The position numbers and the translations under genes are program-made. From contig NZ_MLYR01000084.1 in the NCBI RefSeq assembly GCF_001866655.1, positions 1 to 53,226 on the forward strand: a stretch of DNA of 53,226 nucleotides. The letters run 5' to 3'. Below are positions 1 through 8,405 of the stretch, in pieces; within the stretch, counting starts at the first letter, position 1, and each line of letters begins with the position of its first letter. The DNA is from Bacillus sp. MUM 116. Its GTDB lineage: Bacteria; Bacillota; Bacilli; Bacillales; Cytobacillaceae. The notes beneath the pieces are model-generated. The model did no database searches, had not been told where the DNA came from, and saw only the letters and a list, made by a program, of their open reading frames with translations.

Positions 1-96
1 CTATTGATTTTAGTTCAAAGAAATACTAGAATAATTTTTAATATAAGAATTTTTTGAATTTTATTTTTTAAAACAAATAAGGGGGATTTTAATCTT

Positions 97-1095
97 ATGA
101 AGAAGAAAGTTGGTTCGCTTTCCTTTGTGTTAGCAGGGATGCTGATGCTTGCTGGCTGCGGCAGCAAGGATACGGCTGGAAGTGGGAAAAAAGAAGAGGG
201 TCAAAAGGAGTACAAAATCGGTATTAGCCAATTTGCTGTACACCCATCTTTAGATGCTGCAACTAAAGGCTTTAAAAAAGCCCTTGAGGATCGAGGAATT
301 AAGGTTAAATATGATGATCAAAATGCACAGGCCGATATGAATAATACCCAAACCATTGCTCAAAATTTTGTCGGCAACAAAGAGGATTTAATTTTTGCTA
401 ATGCAACACCAAGTGCAACAGCTGCATTGAATGCAACAAAGGAGATTCCAATTGTATTTACGTCTGTAACAGACCCAGTTGGGGCTAAATTGGTGAAATC
501 CTTTGACCAACCAGGATCAAACATTACCGGTACGACGGATAATCACCCGGATGCGACGAAAAAAACAATTAGCTTTATTACAGACGAAGTGAAAGCCAAA
601 AAAATCGGCGTGATTTATAATTCCGGTGAACAAAATTCAGAAGTCCAAGTAAAAGCAGTTAAGGATTTGGTTGAGTCTAAAGGTGCCAAGCTAGTTGAAG
701 TTTCAGTATCTACTTCTGCAGAAGTCAAACAGGCTGCTGAATCATTGGTCGGACGAGTTGATGCCATTTATGTTCCAACGGATAATACCGTTGTATCCGC
801 ACTTGAATCGGTTATTTCAGTAGCAAACAGCAAGAAAATTCCATTATTCGTTGGCGAACTTGATTCAATGAAGCGTGGTGCTGTTGCAGCAAGCGGATTT
901 AATTATTTTGACATTGGCTATCAATCTGGTGAAATGGCAGCGGACATTTTAACTGGTAAGAAAAAGCCTTCAGAAATTCCGGTTGAGCTTCCTAAGTCTT
1001 TGAAACTTGTAATCAACAAAAAAGCGGCAGAAGCGCAGGGCTTAAAGGTAAAGGATGAATGGAGCAAGCTTGGAGAGTTTTACGAAGGAAAATAA
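97..1095 (+). CDS. ABC importer substrate-binding lipoprotein (TrpX type)
   Basis: Extracellular solute-binding lipoprotein of an ABC importer, of the family with TrpX of streptococci (PF04392 type). The N-terminus has a charged start, a hydrophobic stretch and a lipobox LAGC, so Cys21 should be lipidated and anchored outside the membrane. The rest is a two-lobe periplasmic-binding fold (about residues 40-325), with recognisable ITGTTD and AVAASGFNYFDIGYQSGEMA stretches. A GGGGGA ribosome site sits just before the ATG. The permease and ATPase genes follow directly, completing the importer. Family members have been linked to tryptophan or other aromatic compounds. The substrate cannot be read from sequence, but the tyrosine-degradation operon next door makes an aromatic amino acid plausible. 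Confidence 0.85.
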   Translation: MKKKVGSLSFVLAGMLMLAGCGSKDTAGSGKKEEGQKEYKIGISQFAVHPSLDAATKGFKKALEDRGIKVKYDDQNAQADMNNTQTIAQNFVGNKEDLIFANATPSATAALNATKEIPIVFTSVTDPVGAKLVKSFDQPGSNITGTTDNHPDATKKTISFITDEVKAKKIGVIYNSGEQNSEVQVKAVKDLVESKGAKLVEVSVSTSAEVKQAAESLVGRVDAIYVPTDNTVVSALESVISVANSKKIPLFVGELDSMKRGAVAASGFNYFDIGYQSGEMAADILTGKKKPSEIPVELPKSLKLVINKKAAEAQGLKVKDEWSKLGEFYEGK

Positions 1096-1198
1096 TCACT
1101 TTTAAAATTGTGCAAATGGGGGAGGCCTTTTTAGGTCTACTCCCAAAATTTTTTACATATAGGTTTCTATACCTATTAAAAAAGAAAGGATGAACTCA

Positions 1199-2260
1199 AT
1201 GTTTACAGCCATATTTGGATCATTTGAATCAGGTATCATCTATGCGATTATGGCACTGGGCGTCTATCTTTCCTTTCGAATTCTGGATTTCCCAGATTTA
1301 ACGGTGGATGGGAGTTTTGTAACAGGAGCAGCGATTTCGGCGGTAATGATTGCGGGAGGAGCAAATCCGTTTCTTGCTACAATCATGGCCTTATTCGCAG
1401 GTTTTATTGCAGGCTGTTTGACTGGATTGATCCATACGGTAGGAAAGATAAATAATTTACTGTCAGGAATTTTAATGATGATTGCTCTATATTCCATTAA
1501 CTTGCGAATCATGGGGAGATCGAATATACCATTATTAAATTCGGACACTTCATTCACAAAAATCAGCAGTCTTTTTGAAAAAACAGGAATTGATTCTTTT
1601 TTCAACAACTTACTAACACATGTCGGCTTAGGGGACAGCCTTCCTTCTACATGGGGAATTCTGATTTCGATGATCATTATTACCTTCATCATTAAAGGGG
1701 TTACTGATTGGTTTTTACAGACGGAAATCGGCCTCGCCATTAGGGCAACAGGTAACAATAAGCGAATGATTCGAAGTCTTTCTGCCAACACAAATCTTCT
1801 TGTTGTTCTAGGTCTGGGTATTTCTAATGCATTAGTCGCTTTCTCAGGGGCTTTAATCGCACAACAGGGTGGATTTGCAGATGTTGGAATGGGAATTGGG
1901 ATGATTGTCATCGGGCTTGCATCGGTTATCATTGGTGAAGCGTTGTTTGGAACGAAAACCATTGCCAGAACTACACTTGCCGTAATAGGCGGGGCGATTG
2001 TTTATCGTATTGTTGTAACACTGGCACTGCGGATTGAGTTCCTGGATCCCGGGGATATGAAATTGATTACAGCCGTTATTGTTTTAATTGCTTTAATTGC
2101 ACCAAAAATCATTGACGGCTCAAAAGAGAAAAAGCGGAAAGCTCGCAGAAAAGTGGAAAAGATGAATAGTATACGGGCTTCCGATGATTCAATAAGTATC
2201 ATAGCTGCTTCTGGTGAACATGGAGGTGAAAGTCATGCTGCAGTTAAATCAGATTCATAA
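1199..2260 (+). CDS. ABC importer permease (TrpY type)
   Basis: Membrane permease of the same importer, of the branched-chain-like BPD_transp_2 fold, with about eight to ten hydrophobic segments across residues 5-300. The C-terminal 50 residues are a charged cytoplasmic tail (KEKKRKARRKVEKM), longer than I would expect for the family. I chose the ATG at 1199 because AAAGG (1185-1189) is correctly spaced for it; the in-frame ATG at 1190 abuts the ribosome site. The end overlaps the start of the ATPase gene, so translation is probably coupled. A weak GC hairpin lies in the 1096-1189 gap and could lower permease expression relative to the binding protein. Confidence 0.85.
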   Translation: MFTAIFGSFESGIIYAIMALGVYLSFRILDFPDLTVDGSFVTGAAISAVMIAGGANPFLATIMALFAGFIAGCLTGLIHTVGKINNLLSGILMMIALYSINLRIMGRSNIPLLNSDTSFTKISSLFEKTGIDSFFNNLLTHVGLGDSLPSTWGILISMIIITFIIKGVTDWFLQTEIGLAIRATGNNKRMIRSLSANTNLLVVLGLGISNALVAFSGALIAQQGGFADVGMGIGMIVIGLASVIIGEALFGTKTIARTTLAVIGGAIVYRIVVTLALRIEFLDPGDMKLITAVIVLIALIAPKIIDGSKEKKRKARRKVEKMNSIRASDDSISIIAASGEHGGESHAAVKSDS

Positions 2261-3029
2261 AATTTTTAATGAAGGAACACCAGATGAAAAGATTGCCATC
2301 GATCAAATCAATTTAAATCTGAAGCAGGGGGACTTTGTCACCATCATCGGAAGTAATGGAGCCGGTAAGTCAACTTTAATGAATATTATATCTGGTGTGA
2401 TTACGCCAGATATTGGCGAGATTCATATTGCCGGCAAGAATGTCACAGCCATGACAGAATATAATCGTTCCAAGATGATTGGCCGCGTATTCCAAGATCC
2501 AATGGCTGGTACTGCACCAAGTATGACCATTGAAGAAAACCTTGCAATGGCTTATTCTCGGAATAAAACAAGAACACTAAGAAGAGGGGTAACCAAAAAG
2601 CGCCGAGATTATTTCCGCGAGGTGCTTGAAACATTGCATCTAGGATTGGAAAACCGCCTAACCGCAAAGGTCGGTCTACTATCCGGCGGGGAGCGGCAGG
2701 CCCTTTCTTTGTTAATGGCTACCTTTACAGAACCATCAATCCTTCTTCTTGATGAGCATACAGCAGCTCTCGACCCATCAAGAGCGGAGCTTATTACGAA
2801 TCTTACAAAAGAAATTGTAGATCGATACAAGCTCACGACCTTAATGGTAACCCATAATATGCAGCAGGCCATTGACCTTGGGAACCGCTTAATTATGATG
2901 GATAAGGGCCAAATTATCCTCGAGGTCGATGAAGAAAACAAGAAACAATTAACAATTGAAAGCTTGTTACTCGAATTTAAACGGATTCGCGGTGAGCAGA
3001 TGGCAAGCGATAGGGCGATTTTAGGCTAA
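2235..3029 (+). CDS. ABC importer ATP-binding protein (TrpZ type)
   Basis: Cytoplasmic ATPase driving the importer. It shows Walker A GSNGAGKS (about residues 38-45), signature LSGGERQALSL, Walker B ILLLDEHTAALD, and the switch histidine in MVTHNMQQA. The ATG at 2235 is preferred over the upstream GTG at 2214 because a strong GGAGGTG (2222-2228) sits 6 nt ahead of it. That ribosome site and start lie inside the 3' end of the permease gene, which indicates tight coupling. A terminator follows at 3085-3114, so the importer is a three-gene operon separate from hppD. Confidence 0.9.
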   Translation: MLQLNQIHKIFNEGTPDEKIAIDQINLNLKQGDFVTIIGSNGAGKSTLMNIISGVITPDIGEIHIAGKNVTAMTEYNRSKMIGRVFQDPMAGTAPSMTIEENLAMAYSRNKTRTLRRGVTKKRRDYFREVLETLHLGLENRLTAKVGLLSGGERQALSLLMATFTEPSILLLDEHTAALDPSRAELITNLTKEIVDRYKLTTLMVTHNMQQAIDLGNRLIMMDKGQIILEVDEENKKQLTIESLLLEFKRIRGEQMASDRAILG

Positions 3030-3084
3030 ATATGGACATGTGAGAATTTTGTCGATAAAAAAATATTTGTCTTTAAAATAGGGG

Positions 3085-3114
3085 AACAGCCGGTTATTGG
3101 CTGTTTCTTTTTTG
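3085..3114 (+). terminator. Rho-independent terminator after the ABC importer
   Basis: Stem AACAGCC/GGCTGTT with a 7-nt loop followed by a T-rich run. It ends the importer operon. The remaining bases up to 3260 are AT-rich leader for hppD, with no further structure recognised. Confidence 0.75.
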
Positions 3115-3260
3115 ATTTATAAAGGATTTATCTCTATATTTGTATTGTTTTCTTTATTACCTAAAAGCGTTATTGCTTTACATCCTATTCTTGAGAGGAC
3201 GAAGACCACTCGGATAAAATGAATTCAGAAAAATAGAAATTTTTTCTTGGAGGTTTTGGT

Positions 3261-4376
3261 ATGGGAGAACATAGAGTGAGAGTGGAACAACTTGTAGATG
3301 ACTTCTTTCCGGTACGTGACGTTGACTATATTCAAATATATACAGGCAATGCCAAGCAAGCCTGTCATTATTTTTGCAAGGCCTTTGGATTTAAGCCTGT
3401 TGCTTATTCCGGTTTAGAAACTGGAAATCGGGAAACCGTTTCTTATGTTCTAAAGCAACGAAATATTCGTTTAATAATTACAGGATCCTACACAGAAAAC
3501 AGCCGAATTGCTCATTTTGTAAAAAAACATGGGGATGGTGTGAAGGACGTAGCGCTTTTGGTTGACGATGTTGAAAGGGCTTACAACGCTGCGGTAGAAA
3601 GAGGAGCTATTGCCATCAATGCACCTTTTGAAACCAAAGATGAAAAAGGAGTCGTAAAAAAGGCCGTTCTTGGTACTTATGGGGATACTATCCATACGTT
3701 AGTAGAACGGAAAAATTATCAAGGTGTATTCATGCCGGGTTTTGAACCATATACAAGCGATTTGACAATCAAGGATGCCGGTTTAATCGGTTTTGACCAT
3801 GTCGTTGGAAATGTGGAGAAAATGGAGGAGTGGGTGGAATACTATTCCAAGGTGATGGGATTTAAGGAAATGAAGCATTTCACTGATAAGGACATTACGA
3901 CGGAATATTCAGCGCTTATGTCCAAAGTAATGCATAATGGAGGACGAATTAAATTCCCGATTAATGAACCGGCGGAGGGCAAACGGAAATCACAAATTCA
4001 AGAATACCTTGAATTTTACAATGGTCCTGGTGTACAGCATCTAGCGATTTTGACAGAAGACATTGTATCCACTGTTACAACGTTAAAAATGAATGGGGTC
4101 GAGTTTTTGAAAACCCCAGGATCTTATTATGAGGCATTAGGCGAGCGAATTGGAAAAATTGATGAAGAAATTGAAAAGCTTCGTGAGCTGAACATTCTAG
4201 TGGACCGGGACGATGAAGGCTATTTACTACAAATCTTTACAAAACCGATTGTTGACCGTCCAACTTTGTTTGTGGAAATTATTCAGCGTAAAGGGGCACG
4301 CGGTTTTGGTGAAGGAAATTTCAAAGCATTATTCGAGTCGATTGAGCGTGAGCAGGAAAAGCGGGGAAATCTATAA
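3261..4376 (+). CDS. hppD: 4-hydroxyphenylpyruvate dioxygenase
   Basis: Fe(II) dioxygenase converting 4-hydroxyphenylpyruvate to homogentisate, the second step of tyrosine catabolism. Two vicinal-oxygen-chelate halves are visible, starting near VDYIQIYTGN (residue 21) and GFDHVVGNV (about 174). The metal triad is present: His in FDHVVGN, His in GVQHLAI, and Glu in LFVEIIQRKG near the C-terminus. The length of 371 aa is normal for the family. GGAGG lies 8 nt before the ATG. It is the first gene of a same-strand group with the flavin reductase-like, FAH-family and homogentisate dioxygenase genes. The long leader (3115-3260) presumably holds its promoter, but I see no clear operator. Confidence 0.95.
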   Translation: MGEHRVRVEQLVDDFFPVRDVDYIQIYTGNAKQACHYFCKAFGFKPVAYSGLETGNRETVSYVLKQRNIRLIITGSYTENSRIAHFVKKHGDGVKDVALLVDDVERAYNAAVERGAIAINAPFETKDEKGVVKKAVLGTYGDTIHTLVERKNYQGVFMPGFEPYTSDLTIKDAGLIGFDHVVGNVEKMEEWVEYYSKVMGFKEMKHFTDKDITTEYSALMSKVMHNGGRIKFPINEPAEGKRKSQIQEYLEFYNGPGVQHLAILTEDIVSTVTTLKMNGVEFLKTPGSYYEALGERIGKIDEEIEKLRELNILVDRDDEGYLLQIFTKPIVDRPTLFVEIIQRKGARGFGEGNFKALFESIEREQEKRGNL

Positions 4377-4426
4377 AGACTAATTAGAGAGAGTAATATT
4401 TTTAAAGGAATCACCATATGGTCGGT

Positions 4427-4456
4427 AAAAGGGAGGAAATGCTTTCTCCCTTTTTT
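4427..4456 (+). terminator. Terminator-like hairpin between hppD and the flavin reductase gene
   Basis: AAAAGGGAG (4427-4435) is complementary to CTCCCTTTT (4446-4454) and runs straight into a T tract. This is the usual form of a rho-independent terminator or attenuator 50 nt after the hppD stop. It lies inside the longest possible reading frame of the next gene, which argues that the true start of that gene is downstream. Read-through would give lower expression of the distal genes. Confidence 0.6.
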
Positions 4457-4489
4457 CAAAGAAAAGTTTTAGGAAGAGTGGTGGATGCA

Positions 4490-5113
4490 GTGGAAATCAT
4501 GCCAGAGACACTTGAATGGAAAGAAGCTTATAAGCTATTAGTCGGGTCCATTTTACCAAGGCCCATTGCGTTTGTTTCAACGATAGCGAATGATGGGACA
4601 GCGAATGCAGCGCCGTTTAGCTTTTTTACCGCTATCTGTGCCAATCCAATGCTGATTTGTTTTTCTCCGATGCGAAAAGGGACAGAGGGAGCGAAAAAAG
4701 ATACGTTGGTTAACATTGAAAATACGGAGCAGTTTGTCATAAATATCGTCAGTGAGACGATTGCCGCGCAAATGAATGACTGTGCGATTGAATTTTCTCC
4801 TGAAATTGATGAAATAAATAAGACTGGTTTGACAAAAGAACCTAGTAAAAAGGTAAATGTGCCAAGAATCAAGGAATCTCTCGTACATCTGGAATGTGAG
4901 TTGTACCAAGTGCTCCATTTTGGGGATCAGCCAGGCGCTGGAAGTCTTGTCATTGGTAAGGTGGTCCATGTACATGTGAACGATGCTCTTTACAGTAACG
5001 GCCGAATCAATACGGATAAATTAATGCCTATTGGCAGAATGGCGGGTAACACCTTCACGGACCCGTTAGCAAGAACCTTTGATATGGCAAGGAAGACGGA
5101 GGCAGGGAAATGA
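4490..5113 (+). CDS. Flavin reductase-like (DIM6/NTAB) FMN-binding protein
   Basis: Flavin-reductase-like domain protein, expected to bind FMN through a split beta-barrel. The stretch LLVGSILPRPIAFVST near the N-terminus, and NAAPFSFFTAICANPMLICF after it, are typical of this family. The frame is open back to an ATG at 4418, but that start would place a terminator-like hairpin (4427-4456) in the coding region. GTG 4490 (or GTG 4481, ATG 4499) fits better, with AGGAAGAG at 4471-4478 as the likely ribosome site. It overlaps the FAH-family gene by ATGA. A homologue commonly accompanies hppD and hmgA in Bacillus genomes. Its exact reaction in homogentisate breakdown is not evident from sequence. 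Confidence 0.82.
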   Translation: MEIMPETLEWKEAYKLLVGSILPRPIAFVSTIANDGTANAAPFSFFTAICANPMLICFSPMRKGTEGAKKDTLVNIENTEQFVINIVSETIAAQMNDCAIEFSPEIDEINKTGLTKEPSKKVNVPRIKESLVHLECELYQVLHFGDQPGAGSLVIGKVVHVHVNDALYSNGRINTDKLMPIGRMAGNTFTDPLARTFDMARKTEAGK

Positions 5114-6027
5114 AGTTTGTAACCTTTGAAAAAAGCGATAAAACAATTCGTGCCGGCCTTTTGGTAAACGATGAATATGTTGTTGACATGTTTGAAGCGG
5201 CAAGCAATGAACTTCCTGCTCATTTACTAGAGTTTATCGAACACCATGATAAATATATGAAAAAGGCTGCGGAGCTTTTATCAATTCCGGTCAATGACCA
5301 TTCCGTATATCAATTAAGAGATATTCGGTTAAAAGCTCCACTTCCTGTGCCGAAGAGTTTTCGTGATTTTTATGCATTTGAACAACATGTAAAAACGGCT
5401 CGAGAAAATAGGGGGCTTGAAATGATTCCTGAATGGTACGAGATTCCTGTTTTTTATTTTTCCAATCATCTTGCCATCAAGGGACCAGAGGAGGAGATTG
5501 TGATACCTGCTGACTGCGAGTGGCTCGATTATGAACTGGAAATGGCTTGTGTTATCGGCAAAGAAGGCAGGAATATCCCTGCCGAAGAAGCAGACAAGTA
5601 TATTTTTGGCTATTGTATCCTAAATGATTGGAGCGCCAGAGACCTGCAGCGTAAAGAGATGAAGGTAGGACTCGGACCTGCAAAAGGCAAGGATTTTGCA
5701 ACTTCGATTGGTCCATGGATTGTCACAAAGGATGAACTTGAGCACCTTAGACTAGGGAAGGGCTTTAATCTTTCCATGAGGGCCCATGTTAACGGTGTAC
5801 TTCTTTCGGAGGGGAATATGAAAGACATACACTATTCCTTCGCTGAAATGATTGAGCGGGCCTCACAAGGAGTTACTCTTTATCCAGGAGAAATCATCGG
5901 GTCAGGAACGGTTGGTACAGGATGTATTCTTGAACTCGGACAGAAGATGCACCGCTGGTTAATGGCAGGAGATCTGGTAGAGCTTGAAATTGAACATATG
6001 GGTGTTTTAAGAAATACGATAACATAG
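5110..6027 (+). CDS. Fumarylacetoacetate hydrolase family protein
   Basis: FAH-family hydrolase expected to cleave fumarylacetoacetate (or maleylacetoacetate) to acetoacetate and a C4 diacid, ending the homogentisate pathway. The metal-binding and fold signatures are visible: DYELEMACVIGKEGRNI (about 139-155), CILNDWSARDLQ (about 174-185), KGKDFATSIGPWIVT, and GEIIGSGTVGTGC near the C-terminus. At 305 aa it is a single-domain member. Its ATG overlaps the preceding stop (ATGA), so the two genes are translationally coupled. Homogentisate dioxygenase follows 21 nt downstream. No maleylacetoacetate isomerase gene is visible nearby. Confidence 0.9.
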   Translation: MKFVTFEKSDKTIRAGLLVNDEYVVDMFEAASNELPAHLLEFIEHHDKYMKKAAELLSIPVNDHSVYQLRDIRLKAPLPVPKSFRDFYAFEQHVKTARENRGLEMIPEWYEIPVFYFSNHLAIKGPEEEIVIPADCEWLDYELEMACVIGKEGRNIPAEEADKYIFGYCILNDWSARDLQRKEMKVGLGPAKGKDFATSIGPWIVTKDELEHLRLGKGFNLSMRAHVNGVLLSEGNMKDIHYSFAEMIERASQGVTLYPGEIIGSGTVGTGCILELGQKMHRWLMAGDLVELEIEHMGVLRNTIT

Positions 6028-6048
6028 GGATAGAAAAGAGGTGAACGG

Positions 6049-7212
6049 ATGTTTTATCGTCAGATGGGGAGGATTCCTCATAAACGTCATACGATGTTTA
6101 AAAAGGAGGATGGCACCCTTTATCGAGAGCAGGTAATGGGGACACGCGGGTTTTCGGGAACTCAATCGATTTTATATCATGAATATATGCCAACTGATGT
6201 AGTAAAATCGGAATTAAAAGGAAATTATTTACCAGAATATGAGGAACGGGGACATTTGCAGCATCGTCATTTTATTACCAGAAACGTAACCAAACAGGGA
6301 AACGCCCTATCCGGAAGGAAATACTTTTTCGGCAATCAGGATTTGTTGATAGGAACTGCAAATGTGACAGAAGAAATGGGAAGTTTTTATCGAAACGGTG
6401 ATGGCGATGAAATGCTTTTTATTCACCATGGTTCCGGAAAGCTCGAGACGATGTTTGGAACCATCACCTATCGTCCCGGTGATTACTTGGTGATACCCAT
6501 TGGCACCATTTTTCGAGTGATTCCAAATAAAAACGAGCCGACTAAAATGTTTTTTGTGGAATCCTTTAGTCAAATAACAACTCCAAGGCGTTATCGCAAT
6601 GAATATGGGCAGCTATTGGAGCATAGTCCGTTTTGTGAGCGGGATATCCGCGGACCAGAAATCTTACAAACGTTTCAACAAAAGGGTGAATTTGAGGTAT
6701 TAACCAAATCAAGAGGATCTATCCATACACATATTATGGGGCATCACCCATTTGATGTCGTAGGCTGGGATGGGTTTCTCTATCCGTGGGTCTTCAATAT
6801 CGAGGATTTTGAGCCGATAACGGGGAGGGTTCATCAACCGCCGCCTGTTCATCAAACATTTGAAGGAAATAATTTTGTAGTTTGTTCCTTTGTTCCAAGA
6901 TTATATGATTATCATCCTGAATCGATACCAGCACCTTATTACCATAGCAATGTGAACAGCGATGAGCTTCTATATTATGTGGAAGGAAATTTTATGAGCC
7001 GAAAGGGGATTCAAGAAGGGTCGATTACGCTTCACCCAAGCGGCATCCCGCATGGTCCTCACCCAGGAAAAACCGAAGCGAGTATCGGGAAAAAAGAAAC
7101 ATTGGAATTAGCGGTCATGATTGATACGTTTCATCCGTTAAAGGTTGTAAAATCAGCCGCTGATGTTGAAGATGCCGAATATATGTATTCTTGGGCGGAG
7201 AAAAAACAATAA
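6049..7212 (+). CDS. hmgA: Homogentisate 1,2-dioxygenase
   Basis: Ring-opening Fe(II) dioxygenase of the cupin fold that turns homogentisate into maleylacetoacetate. Iron ligands can be placed by motif: His and Glu in YYHSNVNSDELLYYVEG, and the second His in HPSGIPHGPHPG. At 387 aa it is shorter than the roughly 430 aa of many homologues and matches the compact bacterial form. AAGAGGTGA precedes the ATG. It is the last gene of the operon; a 146-bp intergenic repeat follows (7247-7392) rather than a clear terminator. Confidence 0.92.
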   Translation: MFYRQMGRIPHKRHTMFKKEDGTLYREQVMGTRGFSGTQSILYHEYMPTDVVKSELKGNYLPEYEERGHLQHRHFITRNVTKQGNALSGRKYFFGNQDLLIGTANVTEEMGSFYRNGDGDEMLFIHHGSGKLETMFGTITYRPGDYLVIPIGTIFRVIPNKNEPTKMFFVESFSQITTPRRYRNEYGQLLEHSPFCERDIRGPEILQTFQQKGEFEVLTKSRGSIHTHIMGHHPFDVVGWDGFLYPWVFNIEDFEPITGRVHQPPPVHQTFEGNNFVVCSFVPRLYDYHPESIPAPYYHSNVNSDELLYYVEGNFMSRKGIQEGSITLHPSGIPHGPHPGKTEASIGKKETLELAVMIDTFHPLKVVKSAADVEDAEYMYSWAEKKQ

Positions 7213-7246
7213 CAGTTTTGAACAGCTATATGTAATTAAATGTTAA

Positions 7247-7392
7247 GCTGTGTTAAATGTCAATGTTGATTTTTGAAACAATTTTGATTGGAGCGGAAGG
7301 CGCGAAGACTCCTTTGGGAGTAGGAAGCTCCCCGGACCGCCCACGAACCGCTCTCTCCTGAAGCGGAAATCAACAACTAAGTTTAACAGTGC
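7247..7392 (+). repeat. Bacillaceae intergenic repeat, copy 1
   Basis: A palindromic-ended element bounded by GCTGTGTTAAATG and GTTTAACAGTGC. Inside are the ends GATTGGAGCGGAAGGC and AAGCGGAAATCAAC around a GC-rich folded core. The same organisation occurs at 43839-44023, and as a core-deleted form at 36760-36834 on the other strand. I recognise the GATTGGAGCGGAAGGC...GGAGCGGAAATCAAC pair as recurring between genes in many Bacillaceae genomes, but I know no formal name for it. It contains no open frame. Confidence 0.8.
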
Positions 7393-7470
7393 TTCATTTA
7401 AAAGTATTGTCTTTTTTTTGAAAATGTGCGATACTTAATGGGAAATAAAAGAAATTCCATAATTCTAATT

Positions 7471-7625
7471 CTTATCCAGAGAGGTGGAGGGACTGGCCCT
7501 GCGAAACCTCAGCAACCCCTGATGATTTCAGGAAGGTGCTAATTCCAACAGAGTTGACATACTCTGGGAGATAAGAGGTCGACTTCGTATATGCAAAGGC
7601 CTCTTATGACAAGAGGCCTTTTTAT
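7471..7625 (+). promoter_or_regulatory. SAM-I (S-box) riboswitch with intrinsic terminator
   Basis: The aptamer core is clear: CTTATCCAGAGAGGTGGAGG, then ACTGGCCCTGCGAAACCTC and AGCAACC, and a closing GATAAGAGG. P1 pairs CTTATC (7471-7476) with GATAAG (7570-7575). ATAAGAGG (7571-7578) can instead pair with CCTCTTAT (7600-7607) as the antiterminator. That competes with the terminator stem AAGGCCTCTT/AAGAGGCCTT (7597-7620) plus T run. High S-adenosylmethionine should stop transcription. The next gene is a SAM-dependent methyltransferase starting at 7699. Confidence 0.93.
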
Positions 7626-7698
7626 ATTGCATAAAGGAAATGCTGAAGGTATTTAATAATCAAACTTAAGTATTCAGGAACTAAAAGGGGGGAGTATC

Positions 7699-8283
7699 GT
7701 GGAAGAAAACACTGTTTTGCAAATACCTGATGCATATGTAAAAATATTACAAGACTCAAAGCGGATTGGATTCGAGCAGTCATGTGACAGAAAAACAGGT
7801 TTTTTGCTAAAGGGATTGGCAGCCTCTAAACCTAGGGGGAATTTCTTAGAACTAGGTACGGGAGCAGGTGCGTCGGCTTCATGGATTGTAGAGGGTATGG
7901 ATGAACACAGCAAACTTACATCAGTAGATATCGATTCAAATGTCCAATCCATTGCCAGGAAGTACCTCGGGGATGATCAAAGAATATCCTTTTCCTGTGA
8001 GGATGGCGCGGCTTTTATTGAAAATCTGTCAGAGCAATTTGATTTTATCTTTGCGGATACGTGGCCGGGAAAATTTGAGTTACTCGATAAAACATTGGAT
8101 CACTTAAATGTGGGAGGATTTTACGTTATTCATGATTTGCTTCCAGATTGGAGATTGCCGGAAGAATATAAAATCAAAGCGCCTAAACTAGTCCATACAC
8201 TAAGAAATAGACCCGATTTGGTTATAACTGAAATGGATTGGTCAACCGGGCTGCTATTGGCAATTAAAACCAATGCGATTTAG
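7699..8283 (+). CDS. Class I SAM-dependent methyltransferase (O-methyltransferase type)
   Basis: Rossmann-fold methyltransferase. Motif I LELGTGAGASASW (about 51-63) binds SAM, motif II is TSVDIDSN, and FDFIFADTWPGK resembles the metal and substrate loop of catechol-type O-methyltransferases. At 194 aa it is a minimal single domain. The GTG start follows a strong GGGGGGAG ribosome site. The gene lies 74 nt behind a complete SAM-I riboswitch and is the only gene before a 122-nt gap, so its transcription should fall when SAM is plentiful. Most S-box genes make or import methionine or SAM; a methyltransferase is a less usual target. The methyl acceptor is unknown. Confidence 0.82.
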   Translation: MEENTVLQIPDAYVKILQDSKRIGFEQSCDRKTGFLLKGLAASKPRGNFLELGTGAGASASWIVEGMDEHSKLTSVDIDSNVQSIARKYLGDDQRISFSCEDGAAFIENLSEQFDFIFADTWPGKFELLDKTLDHLNVGGFYVIHDLLPDWRLPEEYKIKAPKLVHTLRNRPDLVITEMDWSTGLLLAIKTNAI

Positions 8284-8405
8284 ATGATTTTTTTAAAATT
8301 AGTGATTTCAACCACGAATTGTCCAACAATGTTGAACTGTTACACCATGACCGGGCATACTTGTTAGTTGCGAGCATAAGTTGAGTTATAAAAGAGGTGA
8401 AATTT

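Noticed and set aside
1264..1962. Long minus-strand open frame opposite the importer permease
   Set aside because: It is antisense to a clearly coding membrane-protein gene and its translation shows no motif; a composition artefact.
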